Assembly (NCBI GenBank): GCA_021155885.1
Contig: JAJNBB010000020.1
Location: 1 to 39,858, forward strand
Source of the DNA: Fibrobacteria bacterium
Lineage (GTDB): Bacteria; Fibrobacterota; Fibrobacteria; UBA11236
DNA length: 39,858 nucleotides
Direction: 5' to 3'
The notes below the pieces were generated by a model that saw only the letters and a program-made list of their open reading frames with translations, made no database searches and was not told the origin of the DNA. Positions 32,419-39,128 of the stretch are shown in pieces; position 1 is the stretch's first letter, and the number at the start of each line of letters is the position of its first letter. The position numbers were made by a program, and so were the translations under genes.

Positions 32419-32856
32419 ATGATCGCTTTCCCTGAAACCCTTCCCGTTCCTGACCCTTCCCGGCCGCTTCGCCGATCCTGGGAGGCGTGGTGCGAAGCCG
32501 CCGAGGTTCATCCCGCCCTGCGGGCGTGCGGACCCTGCCTCGCCTACGTCCTGGCCCGCGCGGGATCTCGCGTGGAGGTGCTGGAGCCCGTTGCCGAGGA
32601 CGTGTCCGGGAACGGGAGCGGCGGATCCCGAAGGGAGGCCCGCGTCGAAATCGCCCTTAGGGATTTTCGCAACGATCGCCCCTTGTTTGGTCCGTCGGCC
32701 ATGCGCGCGGTCCTTTGGGAAATGGAATCCGCCCTTAATTTCCTGGCCCGCGCGGGATCCCTGAATCCGTCCGGGCGATTCCGCGTGACCGCGCCCCGGC
32801 CCGACCGGCTCCGGCTGGATTGGATTCGGAGCGAACCAGGAGAAGCGCGCGCATGA
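32419..32856 (+). CDS. Unidentified protein, first gene of the plus-strand module
   Basis: A 145-residue protein that I do not recognise. There is no signal peptide or membrane segment. The middle (EARVEIALRDFRNDRPLFGPSAMRAVLWEMESALNFLARAG) looks like an alpha/beta fold with an amphipathic helix, and the C-terminus is Arg-rich. The ATG at 32419 is preceded by a purine-rich AGCGGGGGG stretch. It overlaps the following glycosyltransferase by an ATGA (32853-32856), so the two are translated together. The small size and compact coupling recall phage genes, without direct evidence. Confidence 0.6.
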   Translation: MIAFPETLPVPDPSRPLRRSWEAWCEAAEVHPALRACGPCLAYVLARAGSRVEVLEPVAEDVSGNGSGGSRREARVEIALRDFRNDRPLFGPSAMRAVLWEMESALNFLARAGSLNPSGRFRVTAPRPDRLRLDWIRSEPGEARA

Positions 32857-33728
32857 AATTCCTGGTGTATTCCACCGCCTTCGGGGCGCCGCATTTCTTC
32901 GCCCTGGCGGCGGAGATGTTCCGTTCGTTGCGGCTGCGCGGCTATTCCGGCGACGCGCTGCTCTTGTGCGACCGGGAGCCGGGGTTCGAGGCCGGTTTGA
33001 ACGTGCGGCCGATGGTGCTGCCGGACATCGAGGGGCGCCCCCTTCTCAAAGCCAGGCTGGCCGAGGTAACCGACGTAACCTGTTACGACCGGATTCTGTT
33101 CGTTGATTCGGACGTGGTTTTTTTACGCGACCCGGCCCCGTTACTGATGCTCGCCGCGGACCGGGCGATGGTTTCCCGCGATCATTACCCGCTGGAGCGC
33201 AACGCCTTCAACCGAAGCTTCTTCACCCCGGGGACCTGGACGCCGAAAGATCTCCCGCCGTTTTCGGTCAACACGGGCGTGATGGTATTTCCCGGAAGCC
33301 GGTTCGCGGAATATGCCGCGCTCTGGCTGGAGGTCCGGGAGCGCCCGGAGGTCCGGGCGCGCCTGCAGGCGCTTCCCTTCGGGCTCGCGGAGTTGCGCGA
33401 TCAACCTCTCCTTCAGAAGCTCATTCAGGAGGGAAGGTGGGACGGCGGGTACATACCCGAAACGCTGCTGCTGATGCCGTTGCTTTTCACGGAAACGGGG
33501 CCGCTGCACCCCGAGGCCATCCTGCTGCACTTGAACGGCACCGGATCCGAACGCGGTAAAAAAAACGCATTGCTGGAGCGGATGCGCGCATTGAACGGCC
33601 TGGAGACCTTCGCGGATTTCAAGGCGGCCTGCGATCGGCTTCAGGCCCGCCGCCCCCGATACGCCTTTCCGGCCGGTCCGCCGGCCACGCTATTCACTAA
33701 ACGTCCCATGACAGGAGGAAAACCATGA
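32853..33728 (+). CDS. Glycosyltransferase, GT8-like, with DSD motif
   Basis: A 291-residue protein. Residues 78-90 (YDRILFVDSDVVF) contain the DXD nucleotide-sugar/metal site D85-S86-D87 in the setting of glycogenin-like GT8 enzymes; FSVNTGVMVFPGS and AELRDQPLLQKLIQEG are the matching acceptor-side blocks. It is a clear paralogue of the protein at 37940-38725 (shared GD.L.L.DRE, D.D.VF, VNTG.....G and DQP.LQ). The ATG at 32853 has AGGAGA upstream. It is embedded in a coupled gene series, overlapping both neighbours by four bases, an odd place for a glycosyltransferase among lysis- and regulator-like genes. Confidence 0.75.
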   Translation: MKFLVYSTAFGAPHFFALAAEMFRSLRLRGYSGDALLLCDREPGFEAGLNVRPMVLPDIEGRPLLKARLAEVTDVTCYDRILFVDSDVVFLRDPAPLLMLAADRAMVSRDHYPLERNAFNRSFFTPGTWTPKDLPPFSVNTGVMVFPGSRFAEYAALWLEVRERPEVRARLQALPFGLAELRDQPLLQKLIQEGRWDGGYIPETLLLMPLLFTETGPLHPEAILLHLNGTGSERGKKNALLERMRALNGLETFADFKAACDRLQARRPRYAFPAGPPATLFTKRPMTGGKP

Positions 33729-33997
33729 ACGACCTGACCCCCATCCAGTGCAAGGTGCTGGATTTCATCGTCCGGGAGGTGCGCGAGCATTCCCTGCCGC
33801 CCACCCACCGGGAAATTTCCGCGGCCTTCGCCTGGCGCTCCAACGCCGCGGCCAAATGCCATTTGCTCGCGCTGGAAAAGAAGGGATTCATCCGCACGCG
33901 GATGCGCATTTCCCGGGGCATCGAGCTGAAACCCACCGCGCTCGAGCGTTGGCGGGCTGCGGAGGCGTTCAGCATGGCCGAACGCTCACCCATTTAG
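33725..33997 (+). CDS. LexA-type DNA-binding domain protein lacking the protease domain
   Basis: A 90-residue protein that covers only the N-terminal winged helix of LexA: LTPIQCKVLDFIVREVREHSLPPTHREISAAFAWRSNAAAKCHLLALEKKGFI, followed by RISRGIEL, in place of the usual linker. The autoprotease (S24) domain of about 120 residues is absent, and there is no trace of it in the following sequence. Such a protein could bind DNA but not self-cleave in response to damage. AGGAGG upstream supports the ATG at 33725, which overlaps the glycosyltransferase stop. It could regulate this module or compete with full LexA. Confidence 0.8.
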   Translation: MNDLTPIQCKVLDFIVREVREHSLPPTHREISAAFAWRSNAAAKCHLLALEKKGFIRTRMRISRGIELKPTALERWRAAEAFSMAERSPI

Positions 33998-34042
33998 GCG
34001 GCGACGATTCCCGCTCCCGGGAATACCTTGGAGAAGGAATCG

Positions 34043-34114
34043 ATGATTGCCGCCGGCGGGGTGCCGGTGGGCGCGCTCCGGCGGCTTGGAGCGCGTCCCC
34101 GGGAGGTTGCCTGA
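34043..34114 (+). CDS. Possible 23-residue small protein
   Basis: A short frame (MIAAGGVPVGALRRLGARPR plus three more residues) begins at an ATG preceded by GGAGAAGGA at good spacing, in the 153-base gap between the LexA-like gene and the membrane-protein gene. No family is known. Apart from the ribosome binding site there is no support. Confidence 0.25.
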   Translation: MIAAGGVPVGALRRLGARPREVA

Positions 34115-34150
34115 AGGCTCCTCCCGGAGGCATGACTCGAGGAGGCGCGC

Positions 34151-34642
34151 ATGCAATCGAAGCGAAGGGACGGCCCCTTTTATCACCTGGGGGCGTTGCT
34201 CCGATGGCTGGGCGCGGCGGCGGGTCGCAATCCCAAGGCCGTGCAATGGCTGCTGACGGGACTGCTGTCCTCCCTCGTGGGAGGCGGCACGGCGGTCGGT
34301 CTTTCGCAATCCGGGCCCGCGCGAAAAGTCTCGGCGATCGACCGCCAGTGGCTGGTGGACTCGTTCCCCGCCTACTTGCGGCCGACCGTCCGGAAGGTGG
34401 TGCAGGAGGAGAACCTGCCGGTGTTCGCGAAGCTCGATACCATGGAGGCCAAGAACCTCGAGGTGCGGCGCTTTATCGTCAGCACGGCCGCGTACCACCG
34501 CTGGAAGGTCGCGCGCATGCGCCGGCTGGCGGAAGAGGAACGCATCGAGTCGGAAGCGGAGCGCGGCTTTTCGCCGCGGGAATTGTCGCGGCGCCCCGGA
34601 AGGCACTTCGAGCGCGGCGGGGAGGAATCGGAGATAGAATGA
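34151..34642 (+). CDS. Small membrane protein, holin-like position, unknown
   Basis: A 163-residue protein with one predicted membrane helix near residues 31-51 (AVQWLLTGLLSSLVGGGTAVGL) after a basic N-terminus (MQSKRRD), then a charged, helical C-terminal part (AKLDTMEAKNLEVRRFIVSTAAYHRWKVARMRRLAEEE). Short membrane proteins in front of hydrolase genes are often holins, but one helix and a long charged tail are not diagnostic. GAGGAGG six bases upstream fixes the ATG. Its stop overlaps the start of the lipase-like gene (ATGA, 34639-34642). Confidence 0.6.
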   Translation: MQSKRRDGPFYHLGALLRWLGAAAGRNPKAVQWLLTGLLSSLVGGGTAVGLSQSGPARKVSAIDRQWLVDSFPAYLRPTVRKVVQEENLPVFAKLDTMEAKNLEVRRFIVSTAAYHRWKVARMRRLAEEERIESEAERGFSPRELSRRPGRHFERGGEESEIE

Positions 34643-35379
34643 CGAGCCCGGACCTGGAAAAAACCCCGGACGCCTTTGCGAGCGCTTCCGGGCGGGCTTT
34701 GGCCCGTTACCTCGCGGTGCGCTGCGCCTCGGTGAACGAGGGGGAGGAACTTTCCCTCGACGTCGGAAACGTGGAGCTGCGGGTGATTCCCGGGGACTCC
34801 GTCGAGGTCCCTCACTTCGAGCCCGCGGTCGACGCCCTGGTGGTGTTCGCGGGCAGCAACGACCTGCGGGACTGGATGCGGAACCTGTCCGCACTCCTGA
34901 AGGCTTGTCCCGAGCATGGCGGGCGCGTGCACGCCGGCTTCGAGGGCGACTTCCAGCGCGTCAAGAACATTCTCCTGGACCGGCTCTCCGGGTGCGCGCG
35001 CGTGGGAATTTCCGGCCACTCCCGCGCGCATCCCCTGGCCTGCCGGCTCGCCGAGGAATTGTCCTCGCGGGGCGTGGAGGTCGCCTTCGTGGTCACCTTC
35101 GGCGGCCCGCGCTGGTGCGACGCGGCGCGCCGCGCGCGCTACGACGCCCGGGGCATCCCGACGCACCGCTTCGTCGTCGGCTGGGACGCGGTGCCGCGCT
35201 GGCCGAAGTGGGGATACCGGCACGTCGGCCGCATGGTTTGCCTGACGACGCGGGGCCGGCGCGTGCCGCGCCAGCAAAGGCCCCCGTTGTGGGCGCCCTG
35301 GCGCTTCTTGTGGAGCGCGGTCGACGAGCACTTGATCGCCAATGAATACGCGCGCGCGTTGCGGGACTGGGAGTCGTGA
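34639..35379 (+). CDS. Class-3-lipase-like alpha/beta hydrolase
   Basis: A 246-residue protein of the fungal-lipase-like (lipase class 3) fold. VVFAGSNDLRDWMRNLSA corresponds to the family's FRGS...DW block, VHAGFEGDF to the HxGF block, and GISGHSRAHPLA holds the nucleophile S128. The remaining triad is D183 (GWDAVPRWP) and H231 (VDEHLIANEY). The nucleophile elbow GHSRAH deviates from the usual GHSLGG. There is no signal peptide, so it acts in the cytoplasm or is released by another route. It overlaps both neighbours (ATGA upstream, GTGA downstream). Possible roles are membrane-lipid hydrolysis in lysis or as a toxin; neither is shown. Confidence 0.75.
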   Translation: MTSPDLEKTPDAFASASGRALARYLAVRCASVNEGEELSLDVGNVELRVIPGDSVEVPHFEPAVDALVVFAGSNDLRDWMRNLSALLKACPEHGGRVHAGFEGDFQRVKNILLDRLSGCARVGISGHSRAHPLACRLAEELSSRGVEVAFVVTFGGPRWCDAARRARYDARGIPTHRFVVGWDAVPRWPKWGYRHVGRMVCLTTRGRRVPRQQRPPLWAPWRFLWSAVDEHLIANEYARALRDWES

Positions 35380-35867
35380 ACGTCATGATCCATTTGCACG
35401 CCGCGCGCATCGACTACACCGAATTCGCCACGGTCTCGGTGTTCGCCGTGGACGGCGCGCTGTGGGGCTATGCGCTGGAGGACAAGCTCCGCGCGCCGGG
35501 GGTCAAGGTCCCGGGCGGGACCTGCATACCGGCCGGCAGCTACCGGCTGCGCATGTCGCGCAGCGCGCGCTTCCGGCGGTGGATGCCGGAGGTCCTCGAC
35601 GTGCCCGGCTTCACGGGGGTGCGGCTGCACGGGGGCAACTCCCCGGCGGACACGGAAGGTTGCCTGCTGATCGCGGCGAACCGGCCGGAACGCGAGCGCG
35701 TCCAGGGAAGCCTGGAGGAAAAACTCGCAAGTTACTTGGCCCGGCGCATCCGCCGCCAGGCGGGGGAGAGCGAAGAGGCTTTCTGGGCGCGGTTGCCGGA
35801 AACCCGTCTCACGGTACAGGACGGCCCCCTGGCGGCCGCGATTCATGCGGGCGGTTCGCCGCCCTGA
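35376..35867 (+). CDS. DUF5675-type protein, phage-lysis-associated family
   Basis: A 163-residue protein. The core ALWGYALEDKLRAPGVKVPGGTCIPAGSYRLRMSRSARF and the end VPGFTGVRLHGGNSPADTEGCLLIA match the DUF5675 family, often found in phages and in T6SS or lysis regions; the HGGN...DTEGC region resembles the active-site area of L,D-transpeptidase-like folds, but enzymatic activity in the family is not established to my knowledge. It starts with GTG at 35376, overlapping the lipase stop (GTGA). It is the best evidence that the module has a phage-like origin. Confidence 0.75.
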   Translation: MNVMIHLHAARIDYTEFATVSVFAVDGALWGYALEDKLRAPGVKVPGGTCIPAGSYRLRMSRSARFRRWMPEVLDVPGFTGVRLHGGNSPADTEGCLLIAANRPERERVQGSLEEKLASYLARRIRRQAGESEEAFWARLPETRLTVQDGPLAAAIHAGGSPP

Positions 35868-35884
35868 AAAGGTATGGAGGCAAC

Positions 35885-36082
35885 ATGCTGGAAGTCAAGG
35901 AGTTCGCGGAGGCGCTTCGCCATGGAATCGCGCGCAGCGGGTTGGGGCGGGGAAAGCCCCCTTCGGAAGCGGGATACGTTTCCCTCGCGGGAACGTTGCT
36001 CGAATACCTCCGCGAGAACCTGGAGGTGACGGTGCCCCCCGGGCGCGAAGGGGAACGCGAAGTGCGCTGCCGCGTGCGCTGA
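35885..36082 (+). CDS. Small 65-residue protein, unknown
   Basis: GGAGG four bases before the ATG at 35885 supports translation. The protein (MLEVKEFAEALRHGIARSGL and onward) is helical and charged, with SLAGTLLEYLRENLEVTVPP in the centre. I recognise no family. It follows the DUF5675 gene after 17 bases and is the last closely spaced gene of the module. Confidence 0.55.
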   Translation: MLEVKEFAEALRHGIARSGLGRGKPPSEAGYVSLAGTLLEYLRENLEVTVPPGREGEREVRCRVR

Positions 36083-36178
36083 TCCGGCGATCAGTGATCG
36101 TCCGCCGAACGATTTGGATCGAAACGCGGGCCCCTCGACGTGATAAGTTTATGAAAGCTTTTCACCCAGAGGTCCACA

Positions 36179-37009
36179 ATGCAGATTTCCGAAAATTCCG
36201 TTCACGTCAACTTCGCCATGGCTCCCGACGGATCGGGCCGCCAGGCTTCCCTTCCCGTGGAGCGGACGAGCGGCACCTTCCTCGCGCTCGGCGACGACGC
36301 CTACGACTCGGGCTTCGGCCTGGTCCCGCAGATCGCCGAGCTGCGCCTCTACGGCATGACGGAAGCCGACGCCAACGGCGGGGTCCTGTTCGGCGCGATC
36401 CTCGACGGAGGATCCCCCCGGTTCGAGATCCGCAATCTCGAATACGGCAGCCCTTATGAGACGGCCGAGAGCCTCGTGGCCTGGGTGAGCCTTTCCGGCT
36501 ATACGATCAACAGCGCGGCCTACCTCCAGGGCGGCCCGGGCCATCCCCACGTCTGCGGCAAGGTCGTTCTCCGCGAGGTCATCGCGGACACGACCCTTCA
36601 GCTGATGGTTCCGCAATCGACCGTCAATGCGCTCGTGGCCGGCAGCGAAGCCTACCTGATCTCGGAGGTCGAGCTGCACGGCATCACCGCCGCGAACTCC
36701 TACAACGGCGTGCTGGAGTGGGAAATGAACGTGGATGATCCGGACTTCACGATCACCTTTTACGGGCCGGGCAACGTTGCTGTCGCCAGCGCCAGCGGCC
36801 TCATTGCCTCCTACGCGCCCCTGCGGTGCGCGTTGAGCGCGGAGAACGCTTCCGGGATCAGCGGCACGGTCGTGCTCGAGGGGTTCGAGCCGGGCTCGGG
36901 CTATGCGGCCGTCCGCCTGACCGATGGCATCCGCATCGCCGCGCTCGGCGACGGCTCCGCCAGCCATTCCCTGAGCGTCGACAAATTCGGCTGCCTCCGC
37001 CACACCTAA
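36179..37009 (+). CDS. Duplicated beta-domain protein, unknown
   Basis: A 276-residue protein without signal peptide or membrane helix. It consists of two related units: AELRLYGMTEADANGGVLFG (from about residue 57) matches SEVELHGITAANSYNGVLEW (from about 161), and GKVVLRE (about 124) matches GTVVLEG (about 231). The predicted beta content and small polar residues resemble phage virion or receptor-binding proteins, but no family is recognised. GAGG upstream fits the ATG at 36179. A 96-base gap separates it from the 65-residue gene. It converges with the GT2 gene, overlapping by three bases. Confidence 0.65.
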   Translation: MQISENSVHVNFAMAPDGSGRQASLPVERTSGTFLALGDDAYDSGFGLVPQIAELRLYGMTEADANGGVLFGAILDGGSPRFEIRNLEYGSPYETAESLVAWVSLSGYTINSAAYLQGGPGHPHVCGKVVLREVIADTTLQLMVPQSTVNALVAGSEAYLISEVELHGITAANSYNGVLEWEMNVDDPDFTITFYGPGNVAVASASGLIASYAPLRCALSAENASGISGTVVLEGFEPGSGYAAVRLTDGIRIAALGDGSASHSLSVDKFGCLRHT

Positions 37010-37773
37010 CGGTAGGGGCCCCGCTCGACGGGGCCCGGCGGCGCGGTCGGATGCCGCAGCAGGCAGTCCACCGCCGGATCCTCGAGCCATTCCGCGAAGG
37101 TGCGGCCGGTCATTTCCCAGATCTTTTTCCGGAAGTAGTCGCTATTGCGCTGCCGGGCCTTCGTGAAATCGGGTTCGGCTGTATTGCGCGCGCGAAGGCG
37201 GTTGGAATGCGGCACGCTGCGGACCAGTTTCTCGGGGATCGCGGCGCAGCGCAGCCCCTGCAGGTGCAGGCGGATCCGCAGGTCCAGGTCTTCTCCGCCC
37301 CACCCCGTAAAACCTTCATCGTAGCCCCCGACCTTCAGAAAGGCCGCCCGACGCACGCCCAGGATCCCGAAGAGGGAGGAGGGGCGGTTCACCACGGCCT
37401 GGATCGTTCCGGGCTCCTGTTGCTCCTCGAGCCAGGCCTGAAACCCCTGGTGCAGGTGGACGTCGGCGTCGACGAAAAGCAGGTATTCGCCCTCGGCGGC
37501 CCGGGCGCCCACGTTGCGGGCGCGGGCGGGGTTGAACAAGCGCCGGCCTTCCGGGGCCTCGGCGACGTGATGCGCGACCTTCACCCGTTCGCCGAAGTTC
37601 TGGGCCGCGATCCAGGCGGCCGTGCCGTCGGGACAGGAATAATCCACCACCACCACGTCGAAGTCCGTGTGCCTCAGCCAACTCACCAGGCTTCTCTGGA
37701 GGAAATGCAACCGTTGCATGCAGGTGGTGACGATCGTCGTGCGGGAGGTCGTTTCTGCCAAGGCGGGCTCCAT
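37006..37773 (-). CDS. Glycosyltransferase family 2, galactosyltransferase-like
   Basis: A 255-residue GT-A enzyme. TTIVTTCMQRLHFLQRSLVSWL is the usual N-terminal start, D102-A-D104 (LLFVDADVHL) the DXD site, and GWGGED at 157-162 the acidic catalytic region seen in galactosyltransferase-type and chondroitin-polymerase-like enzymes. The ATG at 37773 is preferred, since the upstream extension MRAARSAPTL is out of keeping with the family and has no ribosome binding site. It is divergent from the GT8-like gene at 37940; both probably serve surface glycan assembly. Confidence 0.85.
   Translation of the reverse strand: MEPALAETTSRTTIVTTCMQRLHFLQRSLVSWLRHTDFDVVVVDYSCPDGTAAWIAAQNFGERVKVAHHVAEAPEGRRLFNPARARNVGARAAEGEYLLFVDADVHLHQGFQAWLEEQQEPGTIQAVVNRPSSLFGILGVRRAAFLKVGGYDEGFTGWGGEDLDLRIRLHLQGLRCAAIPEKLVRSVPHSNRLRARNTAEPDFTKARQRNSDYFRKKIWEMTGRTFAEWLEDPAVDCLLRHPTAPPGPVERGPYR
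37016..37036. repeat. Hairpin at the convergent end of the module and GT2
   Basis: GGGCCCCG (37016-37023) and CGGGGCCC (37029-37036) form a perfect 8-bp stem with a five-base loop, beginning seven bases after the stop of the plus-strand gene and inside the 3' end of the GT2 gene. It is preceded by GTA, so the left side reads GTAGGGGC, as in the palindrome at 15251. It lacks a T-run. It may be a degenerate copy of that element or a weak terminator. Confidence 0.45.
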
Positions 37774-37939
37774 CTTGCGGGGGAATCTCAAGGTAGGCGC
37801 GCTGCGCGCGGCGCGCAAGAAGGCAGGCGATCATCGCCATGCGCCCACCGGTTTGCCGCAAGCCGTGCGCGCGTCCCGGGCGTACTTTCACCCCTATGCC
37901 GGATTCCCCGATCTTGATTTCAACCCGCAGCGCGCCCCG

Positions 37940-38725
37940 ATGAGGCGCCTGCTTTATACCGCGGCCCACGGCCACCCCATCTACCTCGAGATGGCGCAGG
38001 AATGCGTGCGCTCCGCGCGGCGCCAGGGGTTCGAGGGGGATTGCCTCGTTCTTTCCGACCGGGAGGTCCCTTTGGAAGGCGCGGAATGCCGGGCCGTGGA
38101 GGCGGGGCCCGGGCTGCTGGCGAAGGCGGGCCTGGCGCGGGCCTTGTCGCGCGCGGAGATCGAGGCCTACGACCAGGTGCTGTTCCTCGACGCGGATTGC
38201 GTGTTTCGGGGGCCGGTGGAGAGAGTCTTCGGGGAAACCGGACTCCGCGTGGCCGTGCAGCTCCCCGGGAAAAAGCACGCGTTGGGAAACTACAACCTGT
38301 TGTTCATGACGCGGGACGAGCGCCGCCGGTTCCATCGCGAGCACCTCCCCCTCGTGAACACCGGCATGGTCTTGATGCCGGGCGAGCGAGCCCACGGGTT
38401 TCTTACGGCATGGGAAACCTTCTGGCGCGCGTGCCCCCGCCATGAAAAGACCCGCGAGTACCTGTGGCGGCTATGCAATCCCGAATTGATGGATCAGCCG
38501 GCGCTGCAGGCCTGGCTCCTGCGCGAGGCGCCCGCGTGGGAGCCGTTTCCCATGGGCCTGATGGGGTTCCCGATGTACGGGCCCAGCCTGGACTCGACGG
38601 TGCTGCATTTCTGCGGCCAGGCGGGCGAGGGGAAGTCGCGGGAGGAGAGCAAGGAAGTGGTGCTCGCCTGGATGCGGGCCGTCGTCGACGGCCGGCCGTT
38701 CGAGGCCATGCGGAGCACGGCGTAG
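37940..38725 (+). CDS. Glycosyltransferase, GT8-like, with DAD motif
   Basis: A 261-residue paralogue of the enzyme at 32853-33728. YDQVLFLDADCVF holds the DXD site D84-A85-D86, PLVNTGMVLMPGER the VNTG block, and ELMDQPALQAWL the matching late block. The start at ATG 37940 begins directly with the first beta strand (RRLLYTAAHGHPIYLEMAQECV); the frame is open further upstream, but into the divergent promoter region. The 166-base gap to the GT2 start should contain both promoters; no consensus boxes stand out. Donor and acceptor are unknown. Confidence 0.75.
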   Translation: MRRLLYTAAHGHPIYLEMAQECVRSARRQGFEGDCLVLSDREVPLEGAECRAVEAGPGLLAKAGLARALSRAEIEAYDQVLFLDADCVFRGPVERVFGETGLRVAVQLPGKKHALGNYNLLFMTRDERRRFHREHLPLVNTGMVLMPGERAHGFLTAWETFWRACPRHEKTREYLWRLCNPELMDQPALQAWLLREAPAWEPFPMGLMGFPMYGPSLDSTVLHFCGQAGEGKSREESKEVVLAWMRAVVDGRPFEAMRSTA

Positions 38726-38793
38726 AGAAAACGGGTGCAGTATAAAAGATGGAATGAATGGGGTGCTATGATGGTTTTAGAATCCCATTAGAG

Positions 38794-39117
38794 TCACTCA
38801 TTCATCAGTAGAATTTTTTCAAATCTATCATCCTTGAACCGCAAGCCTACGTCTCCTACAAATATTGTATCTCCTTCGATCGTGATCGTTTTTTCGGAAA
38901 ACAGCCCTCTCAAATCTTGAATAGAACTCCCTTTTGTCTTTAAGGAAACTTTGCTTTCGATAAGGCGAATCAGAACAGAGTCGGTTCTCCTTGCCGAGGT
39001 TGCTTCTTGATTCATATAGTCGATAGTGATCGATCGATCTAATAGCAAAAATATCCACATGATGTTGGTTAACGCCAAAGCGACTGTCAGCAGAATGGAC
39101 AGGGGTCTCGCTTTCAT
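38794..39117 (-). CDS. Small membrane-anchored protein, candidate immunity protein for the RHS toxin
   Basis: A 107-residue protein of unknown family, with one N-terminal hydrophobic helix (LSILLTVALALTNIMWIFLLL) and a polar C-terminal part ending in the beta-rich TITIEGDTIFVGDVGLRFKDD. It lies directly after the RHS gene. AAGG before the ATG at 39117 supports this start; a GTG at 39132 that overlaps the RHS stop (GTGA) is the alternative. G+C is far lower than in the core genes, as in the toxin domain next to it. Position, size and base composition fit an immunity protein, anchored so that it faces the periplasm or the cytoplasm; this is inference, not homology. Confidence 0.6.
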   Translation of the reverse strand: MKARPLSILLTVALALTNIMWIFLLLDRSITIDYMNQEATSARRTDSVLIRLIESKVSLKTKGSSIQDLRGLFSEKTITIEGDTIFVGDVGLRFKDDRFEKILLMNE

Positions 39118-39128
39118 GAGCCTTTCTT

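Noticed and set aside
32186-32422. Small frames over the palindrome region upstream of the module
   Set aside because: They lack ribosome binding sites and are read through palindromic non-coding DNA.
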